Source of the DNA: an uncultured Chlamydiae bacterium
GTDB lineage: Bacteria > Chlamydiota > Chlamydiia > Chlamydiales > CALBHK01
Direction: 5' to 3'
DNA length: 15,752 bases
Assembly (NCBI GenBank): GCA_937894565.1
Contig: CALBHK010000264.1
Span: 1-15,752 of the forward strand
Under the pieces are notes generated by a model, which was given only the letters and a program-made list of their open reading frames with translations, was not told the origin of the DNA and searched no databases. Of this stretch, positions 1 to 6,413 are shown one piece after another (the first letter of the stretch is position 1; each line of letters opens with the position of its first letter). A program made the translations under genes and the position numbers.

Positions 1-1
1 A

Positions 2-91
2 TCACATCCATCACAAACGACTGCAATGAAAACGGTACATGCTACAGCGATGCAAAAAGCACGAGAATTAGTGGCGAGCCGTAACAGATGA
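2..91 (+). CDS. parD: ParD-type antitoxin, C-terminal fragment (cut by window start)
   Basis: An open frame enters from the window edge and encodes 29 residues ending KARELVASRNR before a TGA at 89-91. The stop overlaps the start codon of the downstream toxin as ATGA, the tight coupling typical of type II toxin-antitoxin operons with the antitoxin first. Only the C-terminal, toxin-binding part would be present; the DNA-binding N-terminus lies outside the window, so the family is inferred from position and partner. By family, such antitoxins neutralise the toxin and repress their own promoter. Confidence 0.6.
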   Translation, partial: SHPSQTTAMKTVHATAMQKARELVASRNR

Positions 92-375
92 TCTATGAAG
101 TTTCCTATTTGCCACAAGCAGAACAAGATTTAATTGAAATTTTGGCGTATGGCATCGAAAACTGGGGCGAAAAACTAGCTGAAAGTATGTATCTAAAAAT
201 TACTGATCAGTTAGAAACACTCTACTTCTCGCCCAACCGTACTAAGAGAAAGGGAAGCTTAGGAACCAGAGAAATGCTCATTTCTGACAGTCCATACCGT
301 GCCATTATTCAAATTGATGAAGAAAAAAAGAAGGTCTTCATTTTAAGAGTTTTGCATACTTCAAGAAATATTTAA
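88..375 (+). CDS. parE: RelE/ParE-family toxin
   Basis: A 95-residue protein with the usual length and pattern of the RelE/ParE superfamily: an N-terminal strand followed by PQAEQDLIEILAYGIENWG (helical segment), then SPNRTKRKGSLGTREMLI and a C-terminal hairpin with YRAIIQIDEEKKKVFILRVLHTSRN. The YR...I......V.IL.VLH..R pattern near the C-terminus is characteristic. ParE toxins of this fold poison DNA gyrase while RelE toxins cleave ribosome-bound mRNA; the upstream antitoxin fragment and the sequence favour ParE, but the target cannot be proved here. The start overlaps the antitoxin stop (ATGA). Likely role: plasmid stabilisation. Confidence is high for the superfamily and moderate for the target. 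Confidence 0.85.
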   Translation: MIYEVSYLPQAEQDLIEILAYGIENWGEKLAESMYLKITDQLETLYFSPNRTKRKGSLGTREMLISDSPYRAIIQIDEEKKKVFILRVLHTSRNI

Positions 376-388
376 TCAATGGTGCTAA

Positions 389-413
389 ATATGGCGCATA
401 GTTTTCGCCATAT
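389..413 (+). terminator. Stem-loop after parDE
   Basis: Eight-base perfect arms ATATGGCG (389-396) and CGCCATAT (406-413) with a 9-base loop, followed by ctaattttt. It lies 14 bases after the toxin stop, so it is a plausible intrinsic terminator, although the T run is a few bases removed from the stem. Confidence 0.55.
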
Positions 414-512
414 CTAATTTTTAAATAATTTTAATAAATTAAGCTTTTTATTAACAAATGGTTGAATTAATATGATGTATATTTAAGATATTGATTTTAT
501 TAGGAGAAATAG

Positions 513-677
513 GTGTTTAAAAAAGCTATAGCCACTACATTTTTGTTAGGAATTAGCGTTAATACAGTTTTTGCATCAGAGTTACAAGATAAACAAATAA
601 TTATGAAACTGATGAATAACTATATAAATGCTGTTGCTTGTGCAACTAGGGGTCGTCTCAGGAAACGGAAAATATAG
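513..677 (+). pseudogene. Secreted/periplasmic protein, 5' fragment truncated by the transposon
   Basis: GTG start at 513 with a strong Shine-Dalgarno AGGAGA (502-507) five bases upstream. The genuine part is 45 residues (to base 647): KK, a hydrophobic stretch and a VFA-SE signal-peptidase I site after residue 21, then a short mature segment ending NNYINAVACAT. At base 648/649 the reading frame runs into the left inverted repeat of the transposon, adds nine foreign residues (RGRLRKRKI) and stops at TAG 675-677. The rest of the gene is not found on the other side of the transposon. The fragment NNYINAVACA weakly resembles SNYIEACQSIA in the secreted protein at 9216-9818; that relationship is only a suspicion. 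Function unknown. Confidence 0.7.
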
Positions 678-686
678 CACGCTAAG
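649..686 (+). repeat. Left terminal inverted repeat (38 bp)
   Basis: Perfect match, in inverse orientation, to 4347-4384. Starts GGGG and ends GCTAAG, as in Tn21-subgroup ends. The tnpA stop codon (TAG on the minus strand, 682-684) is inside it. Confidence 0.95.
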
Positions 687-3648
687 GTTTTTCAATTGCG
701 CGCAATGGCCTAAATTTTCCACCACCTATCTTGGCTTTGCTTCGCCATAGATAATCCCCAGTTAAATTGATGTGCTCCCACCCCAGCGGTGACAGATATT
801 GCAGCAAGGTATCATCGACTGTGCGACCATGCCCTCGTAGGGCGTTAGTCGCTCTCTCTAAATAAACCGTGTTCCACAATACAATGGCGGCGGTCACTAG
901 ATTCAAGCCACTGGCTCGATAACGCTGTTGCTCAAAGCTTCGATCTCGAATCTCACCCAATCGATAAAAGAAAACGGCGCGCGCTAATGCATTACGGGCT
1001 TCACCTTTATTTAATCCAGCTTGAACCCGACGGCGTAGTTCTACGCTTTGCAACCAATCCAAGATAAACAGTGTGCGCTCAATACGCCCCAGCTCTCGTA
1101 ATGCCAATGCCAAACCATTCTGTCGTGGATAACTACCGAGTTTACGTAGCATTAGCGACGCTGTGACAGTCCCTTGCTTGATTGATGCGGCCAGACGCAA
1201 AATATCGTCCCAATGAGTACGAATCTGTTTGATATTCAGTGTGCCGCCAATCATGGGTTTAAGTGCGGCATAGTCTATGTCTGACTTTGGAATATAGAGT
1301 TTCGTATCGCCCAGATCACGAATTCGTGGTGCAAATCGAAACCCTAGCATGTGCATGAGTGCAAAAACATGGTCGGTGAATCCAGCCGTATCGGTGTAGT
1401 GTTCCTCGATGCGTAAATCAGACTCGTGATACAGCAGCCCATCAAGAACATAGGTTGAATCACGAACGCCCACATTGATCAGCTTACTGCTAAATGGTGC
1501 GTATTGATCAGAAATGTGTGTATAAAATAACCTTCCAGGCTCTGCGCCATATTTTGGATTGATATGTCCTGTACTTTCAGCTCTGCCACCTGCGCGGAAG
1601 CGTTGGCCATCTGATGAGGAGGTAGTGCCATCTCCCCAGTTTTCAGCGAAAGGTTGTTTCAATTGAGCATTCACCAATTCGGCCAATGCCGTTGAATAAG
1701 TTTCATCACGGATATGCCAAGCCTGTAGCCATGAGAGTTTGGCATAAGTTGTACCAGGACATGATTCGGCCATTTTCGTCAGCCCTAAATTAATTGCATC
1801 AGCCAGTATGGTCGTGAGCAATAACGCTTTATCCTTCGCAGTGTCATCCGTTTTCAAATGAGTGAAGTGTCGAGTAAAGCCTGTCCATTCATCGACCTCC
1901 ATTAATAATTCGGTGATCTTGATATGTGGTAACAGCATTGCTGTTTGGTCAATTAAAGTTTGGGCTGTATCAGGAGCCACGGCATCGAGAGGTGTTATTT
2001 TTAGACCAGATTGATTGATCATCGCATCAGGCAAATCGTTGGTCGCTGCCATGCGATTAATGATTGCTAATTTCTGCTCCAATAGTGAAAGGCGACTTTG
2101 CAAATATAGATCACAATCAGTAGTAATGGTTAGAGGTAACTCATTGGACTGTTTTAGCTGATTAAATTTATCAGCAGTCACTAAATACTCATCGAAGTCT
2201 TTGAATTGGCGAGAGCCTTGTACCCAGAGATCCCCAGCCCGTAGCGAGTTTTTAAGTTCAGATAACACACATATTTCGTAATAGCGGCGATCAATACCAT
2301 CATCGGTAAAGACTAGTCTTGCCCACCGTTTTTTGATAAACGCTATTGGAGCATTAGAGGGGATTTTTCGTGTATTATCAACATTCATGCTGCGGAGCAA
2401 CTCTACAGCGGCAAGCATATCTTTTGCTGCTGGGGCAGCACGCAATTTAAGTATGGCAAGAAGTTCTGGCGCGTAACGGCGTAAAGTTGCATAGCTCTCG
2501 CCAATTCGTGGTAAAAAATCAAAGTCTTCGGGTTGCGCCAGTTTTTCTGCCTCAGTAATACTTGCTGCAAAAGCATCCCATGAAATAACAGTTTCGATGG
2601 CGGCAAACGGATCACTGCCATTTTGCTTGGCATCTAGCAAGGCTTTCCCGATAAGCCCATACAAACGCACTTTGTCGTTGATCGCTTTACCTGATGATTG
2701 AAATTGTTGCTGGTGTTTATTTTTTGCGATAGCAAATAGCTTTCCAATAATGCGATCATGCAGGTCAATAATTTCGTCGGTGATCGTGGCCATACTCTCC
2801 ACAACGATTGCTACCAAAGTGGCATATCGACGTTGAGATTCAAATCTGGCCAAATCAGCAGGAGTCATTTGCCCACCTTCGCGAGCAATTTTCAGTAAGC
2901 GATTTTGATGAACGTGTTTTCCAATGTCTTCAGGTAGATCGATGGCTTGTAAGCACTTCAGCCGCTCAATGTGCTCAAGCATGTACTTTGAGTTTGGTTT
3001 AGCTGGTGACTGTCTAAGCCACCCCAATATTGTCAGTTTGCTGCCCTCTTTACGGTTCAGCAAAGCATCTATATTTTGACGATGAGTTTCTGAAAGTGAG
3101 CTCGTCAAAGCAGTATAAATTATGCGGTTGGCAGATGTGATTGCTTCTGCGCAAATACTATCAATTGCATTTATAGCTGGCAAAAGGACTGATTTTTGTC
3201 GTAAATTTTCAACGAGAGTTGTGGCTAAAATAAGACCTTTATCTGTCTGAAGGGACAAATCCACCATCATATTGACCGATTGCCGATAGTCACTCAAGGT
3301 GAATAGTTTGAACCCAAAAACTTTTTTCAATTCGGCAATATGTTCTCGTCTTGTTTGCTCGCGCTGACCATAATCATTCCAGCAGTCCACTGATATACTA
3401 AGTTGAGCAGCCATCATGAAAAGTAAGGGTTTGAATGGTTCGTCGTTAATACCCAATATCACTCCAGGGTAACGCATGTAGCAAAGTTGAATTGCAAAGC
3501 CTAGCTTGTTGGATGCCCCTCGATGTTGATGGACTATGGATTTATCAGAATCACTCAGAGTGTAATGCTGAAGCATAAAAGCTCTATCATCTGGAATTTC
3601 GAACAGGCTTCCCAATTCCGTGGACGACAAAATAGAATGGCGCGGCAT
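682..3648 (-). CDS. tnpA: Tn3-family transposase TnpA (Tn21 subgroup)
   Basis: 988 residues, exactly the length I recall for Tn21 TnpA, and similar to it end to end. It binds the 38-bp ends and catalyses replicative transposition, producing a cointegrate. The C-terminal DDE domain is clear: first Asp at about residue 680 in GDGTTSSSDGQRF, second Asp at about 753 in HYTDTAGFTDHVFAL, and the catalytic Glu at about 883 in LNKGEARNALARAVF. The N-terminal DNA-binding region (MPRHSILSSTELGSLF onward) also matches the family start. No frameshift or internal stop is seen and all three catalytic residues are kept, so the protein should be active. The start codon ATG at 3648 has no obvious Shine-Dalgarno. 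It is transcribed away from the resolvase, unlike Tn21 itself, where tnpR and tnpA point the same way. Confidence 0.97.
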   Translation of the reverse strand: MPRHSILSSTELGSLFEIPDDRAFMLQHYTLSDSDKSIVHQHRGASNKLGFAIQLCYMRYPGVILGINDEPFKPLLFMMAAQLSISVDCWNDYGQREQTRREHIAELKKVFGFKLFTLSDYRQSVNMMVDLSLQTDKGLILATTLVENLRQKSVLLPAINAIDSICAEAITSANRIIYTALTSSLSETHRQNIDALLNRKEGSKLTILGWLRQSPAKPNSKYMLEHIERLKCLQAIDLPEDIGKHVHQNRLLKIAREGGQMTPADLARFESQRRYATLVAIVVESMATITDEIIDLHDRIIGKLFAIAKNKHQQQFQSSGKAINDKVRLYGLIGKALLDAKQNGSDPFAAIETVISWDAFAASITEAEKLAQPEDFDFLPRIGESYATLRRYAPELLAILKLRAAPAAKDMLAAVELLRSMNVDNTRKIPSNAPIAFIKKRWARLVFTDDGIDRRYYEICVLSELKNSLRAGDLWVQGSRQFKDFDEYLVTADKFNQLKQSNELPLTITTDCDLYLQSRLSLLEQKLAIINRMAATNDLPDAMINQSGLKITPLDAVAPDTAQTLIDQTAMLLPHIKITELLMEVDEWTGFTRHFTHLKTDDTAKDKALLLTTILADAINLGLTKMAESCPGTTYAKLSWLQAWHIRDETYSTALAELVNAQLKQPFAENWGDGTTSSSDGQRFRAGGRAESTGHINPKYGAEPGRLFYTHISDQYAPFSSKLINVGVRDSTYVLDGLLYHESDLRIEEHYTDTAGFTDHVFALMHMLGFRFAPRIRDLGDTKLYIPKSDIDYAALKPMIGGTLNIKQIRTHWDDILRLAASIKQGTVTASLMLRKLGSYPRQNGLALALRELGRIERTLFILDWLQSVELRRRVQAGLNKGEARNALARAVFFYRLGEIRDRSFEQQRYRASGLNLVTAAIVLWNTVYLERATNALRGHGRTVDDTLLQYLSPLGWEHINLTGDYLWRSKAKIGGGKFRPLRAIEKP

Positions 3649-3742
3649 GGCTCATTAGTCCCAAATAAACTAAACTATTAAAGGTACATTATTTTGTACC
3701 GCCACGCTTAGCTTTGCGCTGCAATTTCGCAAGGAGGTTCAA
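3649..3742. promoter_or_regulatory. tnpA-tnpR intergenic region, probable res site and divergent promoters
   Basis: This 94-bp gap between divergent genes is where Tn3-type elements with this layout keep the resolution site and both promoters. It contains a perfect 6-bp inverted repeat GGTACA/TGTACC (3683-3688, 3695-3700) around an AT-rich centre, and a second, TTGCG/CGCAA (3714-3718, 3728-3732), next to the resolvase ribosome binding site. These are candidate resolvase-binding subsites. I cannot define three full subsites by eye, and res may extend into either gene. Confidence 0.5.
3731..3737 (+). promoter_or_regulatory. Ribosome binding site that fixes a TTG start for tnpR
   Basis: AAGGAGG lies five bases before TTG at 3743. 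No ATG in that frame is near, and the protein must begin here to keep the conserved N-terminus of serine recombinases, so TTG is the likely initiation codon. Confidence 0.8.
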
Positions 3743-4351
3743 TTGGGACAGAATGCGGCCATTTATTGCCGAGTATCAACGAACGATCAGTCCTGCGAAC
3801 GACAGGAATATGACCTACGTGCCTACGCCAATCGTTGCGGCTACGATGTTGTCGGTGTTTGGAAAGAAACTGCATCAGGCAGTAAGGATGAGAGATTGCA
3901 AAGAAAATACTTGATGACCATGGCGCAATCTCGTGAAATCGATGCCATCTTGGTGACGGAATTGACACGCTGGGGCAGAAGCACCGTGGATCTCGTACAG
4001 TCATTACAAGATCTTGGGCATTTCGGGGTATCTCTGGTGGCACAAACAGGTTTGCAGTTTGACCTTTCCACATCTCAGGGAAAGCTCATGGCTTCTGTGA
4101 TGTCTGCATTAGCAGAGTTTGAGGGAGATTTACTACGTGAACGTGTGCGCTCTGGTGTAGCAGCGGCACAAGCGCGGGGCGTTGTGTTTGGTCGTCGTCC
4201 TGGTCAACGTACCAAGTCAGATCGTCTGGCACCTAAAGTGTTGGAGTTGGTGTCTGCTGGACACTCTTATCGACAAGTCGGTCGGCTGGTCAATCTAAGC
4301 AAAAATACCGTGTTGGATATCGTTAAAAGAAGTCGGAGTGAAAATCCTTAG
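3743..4351 (+). CDS. tnpR: Serine recombinase (transposon resolvase) TnpR
   Basis: 202 residues. The N-terminal catalytic domain has AAIYCRVSTNDQS with the nucleophilic Ser at residue 12, followed by LVTELTRWGRSTVDLVQSL and the long helix MASVMSALAEFEGDLLRERV. The C-terminal helix-turn-helix (about residues 160-198, HSYRQVGRLVNLSKNTVLDI) binds the resolution site. It resolves the cointegrate made by TnpA by recombining two res copies. Compared with Tn21 TnpR as I remember it, the sequence is only distantly related and the gene is divergent from tnpA, so the transposase and resolvase seem to come from different Tn3 lineages. The stop codon lies inside the right inverted repeat. No defect is visible. 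Confidence 0.93.
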   Translation: MGQNAAIYCRVSTNDQSCERQEYDLRAYANRCGYDVVGVWKETASGSKDERLQRKYLMTMAQSREIDAILVTELTRWGRSTVDLVQSLQDLGHFGVSLVAQTGLQFDLSTSQGKLMASVMSALAEFEGDLLRERVRSGVAAAQARGVVFGRRPGQRTKSDRLAPKVLELVSAGHSYRQVGRLVNLSKNTVLDIVKRSRSENP

Positions 4352-4384
4352 CGTGCTATATTTTCCGTTTCCTGAGACGACCCC
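4347..4384 (-). repeat. Right terminal inverted repeat (38 bp)
   Basis: Perfect inverted copy of 649-686, ending CGACCCC at the outer edge. The tnpR stop TAG (4349-4351) is inside it. Confidence 0.95.
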
Positions 4385-4389
4385 TATAT

Positions 4390-4587
4390 ATGGAAAACCA
4401 TGAATATACTCTTGGACATGATTGGTATAGCAAAGCACGTGACCGAGGTGCGCCAGAGAAATCTATAAATGCTGATCTCAGAAGTATTCTTTTAAAATTA
4501 GATAAATCAAAACGCATTGAAATGATTGCTAGTTTATTGAAAAAAGACCCATACCTTTATAGTTGGTTAAAAGATATTAAAAAATAA
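4390..4587 (+). CDS. 3' fragment of a TPR-like coiled-coil protein, cut by the transposon
   Basis: The frame gives 65 residues from an ATG only six bases from the transposon end, with no ribosome binding site, so it is probably the tail of a larger gene rather than an independent one. Read from 4387 it begins YMENHEYTLGHDWYSKARDR, which fits helix A/B of a tetratricopeptide repeat (Y17, small residue 20, Y24, A27 positions). The protein fragment at 14764-15739 ends DYRPCTLL, which supplies the preceding W/L-G part of the same repeat. With about six bases missing, the two would form one protein of about 394 residues. The remainder, ADLRSILLKLDKSKR and the C-terminal LKKDPYLYSWLKDIKK, is helical. 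Function unknown. Confidence 0.7.
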   Translation: MENHEYTLGHDWYSKARDRGAPEKSINADLRSILLKLDKSKRIEMIASLLKKDPYLYSWLKDIKK

Positions 4588-4599
4588 CTTCTAGTTTCC

Positions 4600-4629
4600 A
4601 AAAATCCCAATTTAAGTATTGGGATTTTT
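4600..4629. terminator. Bidirectional intrinsic terminator between convergent genes
   Basis: A perfect 12-bp stem AAAAATCCCAAT (4600-4611) and ATTGGGATTTTT (4618-4629) with a 6-base loop. A/T runs on both sides allow it to serve both the plus-strand gene ending at 4587 and the minus-strand traD ending at 4641. Confidence 0.85.
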
Positions 4630-4640
4630 ATTATAAAACG

Positions 4641-5060
4641 TCACTTTTTACGCTGATTTAAGGTTTCTTGTCCTAAATCCTTCCAAATTTGCCATTTCAT
4701 ATCATTTGGGTCGATTTCAGCAGTTTTTAGAAGAACGCCAAGTAATTCGGCTGGGTCACGCTGATCTAGGTTAGCTATTTCAAATAGTGCGCCTAATTGA
4801 ATGAGATGACGTGTACGAGCTTTACGTTCTGCTTCCTTTTCGGCATTCAATAATTTTCTAACTGCAACTTTTTGCTTATTTGCTCGATCTATGGCTTTTT
4901 CAGCTTTGATTAGGGCATTGATCTTTTTCTCTTGGTCAGGTGTTCTGTACTGAATTTTAGCTAATTCAAGTAAAAGTTTTTGAGCATCACTAGGATTCTT
5001 TAAAGCAGAAATATAGGTGATTTTTTCAGACAGCCAATCATTATTCATATTCAATTCCAT
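4641..5060 (-). CDS. traD: TraD-family mobilization protein, copy 1
   Basis: 139 residues. The C-terminal half, KARTRHLIQLGALFEIANL followed by DPAELLGVLLKTAEI, matches the small TraD family (as in Agrobacterium Ti plasmids and mobilizable plasmids) that is encoded divergently from a relaxase across oriT. The N-terminal half is rich in Lys/Glu/Ala helix and probably coiled. It likely assists relaxosome formation; this is inferred from position. ATG at 5060 gives MELNMNNDW; ATG at 5048 (MNNDWLSEK) is an equally possible start. Compared with copy 2, I count about 39 base differences in the 350 bases before position 4999, but only three internal amino-acid differences, so both copies have been under purifying selection. 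Confidence 0.82.
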   Translation of the reverse strand: MELNMNNDWLSEKITYISALKNPSDAQKLLLELAKIQYRTPDQEKKINALIKAEKAIDRANKQKVAVRKLLNAEKEAERKARTRHLIQLGALFEIANLDQRDPAELLGVLLKTAEIDPNDMKWQIWKDLGQETLNQRKK

Positions 5061-5098
5061 TAATTCAGATACCGCAAAAGCACAGGCTCAACACTCAA

Positions 5099-5153
5099 AG
5101 AACGATAACAAAATATTTACGTTCGAGTAACGTAATTTTGTTAAAGTCGTTCT
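5099..5153. repeat. Nested long palindrome near oriT, copy 1
   Basis: Three nested inverted repeats share one centre: AGAACGA/TCGTTCT (5099-5105, 5147-5153), TAACAAAAT/ATTTTGTTA (5106-5114, 5135-5143) and TTACGTT/AACGTAA (5117-5123, 5129-5135). It lies between traD and the relaxase operon and may bind a relaxosome accessory protein or repressor. Confidence 0.65.
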
Positions 5154-5173
5154 AGAGATTGTCGCCTGTACTT

Positions 5174-5191
5174 CCATCAAAAATTTGATGG
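5174..5191. repeat. Inverted repeat flanking oriT, copy 1
   Basis: Perfect 8-bp arms CCATCAAA and TTTGATGG separated by two bases, immediately beside the putative nic flank at 5192. Function unknown. Confidence 0.5.
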
Positions 5192-5234
5192 CGCGCTTAG
5201 ACGTTTCTCAATTTCATTGAGAAACCTAAGCACG
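5192..5234. other. Putative oriT (RSF1010/MobQ type), copy 1
   Basis: A 10-bp inverted repeat GTTTCTCAAT/ATTGAGAAAC (5203-5212, 5216-5225) is followed by CTAAGCACG. The RSF1010/R1162 oriT has the same plan: GTTTCTC...GAGAAAC, then a nic segment containing TAAGTGCGCC. On the minus strand the other flank reads CTAAGCGCGCC, even closer to that sequence, so nic-like segments flank the hairpin on both strands. It lies between divergent traD and mobA, the expected place. Confidence 0.75.
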
Positions 5235-5262
5235 TTAGGGACTTCATCCCTAAAACCCTGAA

Positions 5263-5307
5263 ACTTCTTTTTTTCGTTCAATTGAAAATTGAATGAAAAA
5301 AAGAAGT
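5263..5307 (+). promoter_or_regulatory. 21-bp RNA hairpin in the mob operon leader, copy 1
   Basis: Arms 5263-5283 and 5287-5307 pair over 21 positions; the single non-Watson-Crick position (G5276 with T5294) is a G-U pair in plus-strand RNA. The 3-base centre is GAA. The arm covers an ATG at 5293 but leaves AGGAG at 5317 free. It could shield the mRNA leader or attenuate transcription; it has no U tract directly after it. Confidence 0.6.
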
Positions 5308-5316
5308 ACCAAAGCT

Positions 5317-5321
5317 AGGAG
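5317..5321 (+). promoter_or_regulatory. Ribosome binding site deciding the start at 5329
   Basis: AGGAG lies seven bases before ATG 5329. The earlier in-frame ATG at 5293 has no ribosome binding site and lies within a strong hairpin, so 5329 is preferred. Confidence 0.7.
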
Positions 5322-5328
5322 CAACAGC

Positions 5329-5484
5329 ATGCAACTAAAACAGGTACTGGGAAAAATCAAAGATATTACTTTTGGCGTGATTGCAGCACCGCTACTTATC
5401 ATCATTATGATGTGGGCTTCGATACTCGACCAAAGAGCATTTAAGAAAGAACTAGACCGAAAAAAGGAACAGGAAAAAACCTAA
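5329..5484 (+). CDS. Small single-pass membrane protein of the mob operon, copy 1
   Basis: 51 residues from the preferred ATG (MQLKQVLGKIKDITFGV...). Residues about 14-34 form one hydrophobic segment (ITFGVIAAPLLIIIMMWASIL), followed by a very basic/acidic tail, FKKELDRKKEQEKT, probably cytoplasmic. A longer version from 5293 would add MKKRSTKARSNS. The stop codon overlaps the relaxase ATG by one base (TAATG), so it is translationally coupled to mobA. I do not recognise a named family; position suggests a helper in mobilization, perhaps membrane anchoring of the relaxosome. Confidence 0.75.
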   Translation: MQLKQVLGKIKDITFGVIAAPLLIIIMMWASILDQRAFKKELDRKKEQEKT

Positions 5485-6413
5485 TGGCGATTGCTCGTTT
5501 AAGTGTCAAAGTCGGCAAGGCAGGCAAGGCAGCACCGCATGCCGAATATATTGATCGGGACGAAGAAAAGAAGCTGAAACAGGAACAGGCAGAAACCGAC
5601 CTTGAACATAGCGGTTATGGAAACATGCCGAAATGGGCTGAACATAATCCGATTACCTTTTGGGAAGCAGCCGACCTTTACGAGCGCAAAAATGGCAGTA
5701 CCTATCGAGAATATGAAATTGCCTTGCCTAGAGAGATGAATGCCGAGCAACGCCTAGAACTGGTTGAGGACTTCATTCAGTCAGAAATTGGCTCAAAATA
5801 TCCGTATCAGTTTGCGATTCATAACCCTAAAGCAATGGACGGCAACGATCAGCCCCACGTCCACCTCATGTTTAATGAACGTCTGCAAGATGGAATCGAA
5901 CGAGATCCAGAGCAATATTTCAAACGCTATAACAGCAAAAATCCTGAACGTGGCGGAGCTAAAAAAGACAATACAGGCAAGAGTTACCAGGAACGAAAAA
6001 CCGATATTAAAGACCTACGCCAAAGATGGGCAGATTTATGCAATAGCCATTTAGAAAAACACCAAATTGACAGCCGTATTGATATGCGAAGCTACAAAGA
6101 GCAAGGCATAGAGAAAGAACCCGAAAAGAAACTATTACCAAGTCAAGCCAAAGACCCTGAAATCAGGGAAGCCCTGCAACAGTCACGAACAGCCTATAAA
6201 GAGCTTGAAAGACTTGATTTAGGCGACCCGAAAAAAGACCTGAAAGAACTAAAAGACAGCCCAATTTCAGACAAAGAAATTAAACAGGGTATTGAGAGCT
6301 TTAAGGCTGATTTTGACAGCTTCAAACAGCTTGCTTTAGAGCAGTACAAAGAACAGCAGAAATTAGAACGAGAGCAACAGAAAACCATGAGTTATAAGGG
6401 GATGAGCCGATGA
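5484..6413 (+). CDS. mobA: MobA/MobL (MobQ) relaxase, copy 1
   Basis: 309 residues, closely following the N-terminal relaxase domain of RSF1010 MobA. Catalytic Tyr is probably residue 22 in HAEYIDRD; the metal-binding histidine triad is H113, H125 and H127 (IHNPKAM...QPHVHLMFNER). Other family blocks are FWEAADLYERKNG, QYFKRYNSKNPERGGAKK and a C-terminal acidic/basic helical tail. It nicks oriT and stays covalently bound to the 5' end during transfer. It lacks the primase domain fused to RSF1010 MobA, so it is a relaxase-only version, and a self-transmissible helper must provide the secretion channel. Start has AGGA nine bases upstream and overlaps the preceding stop. Confidence 0.95.
   Translation: MAIARLSVKVGKAGKAAPHAEYIDRDEEKKLKQEQAETDLEHSGYGNMPKWAEHNPITFWEAADLYERKNGSTYREYEIALPREMNAEQRLELVEDFIQSEIGSKYPYQFAIHNPKAMDGNDQPHVHLMFNERLQDGIERDPEQYFKRYNSKNPERGGAKKDNTGKSYQERKTDIKDLRQRWADLCNSHLEKHQIDSRIDMRSYKEQGIEKEPEKKLLPSQAKDPEIREALQQSRTAYKELERLDLGDPKKDLKELKDSPISDKEIKQGIESFKADFDSFKQLALEQYKEQQKLEREQQKTMSYKGMSR

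Larger units (their letters stand above)
649..4384. mobile_element. Tn3-family transposon (Tn21-like ends and transposase), 3,736 bp
   Basis: Bounded by perfect 38-bp inverted repeats beginning GGGGTCGTCTCAGG and ending GCACGCTAAG, very close to the Tn21/Tn501-type ends as I remember them. It carries only a transposase (minus) and a divergent serine resolvase (plus); there are no resistance or other passenger genes. The stop codons of both genes (TAG) lie inside the terminal repeats, so the element is extremely compact. The 5-bp flanks do not match (AACTA at 644-648, TATAT at 4385-4389), so this copy does not sit in a simple insertion. The element separates two unrelated broken genes. Confidence 0.93.

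Noticed and set aside
2403..3002. Short frames on both strands within tnpA
   Set aside because: Shadows of the intact, high-confidence transposase frame; no independent signals.
5499..5750. Antisense and alternative-frame ORFs in mobA (and the same in copy 2)
   Set aside because: The relaxase frame explains the sequence with conserved motifs; the others have no start signals.
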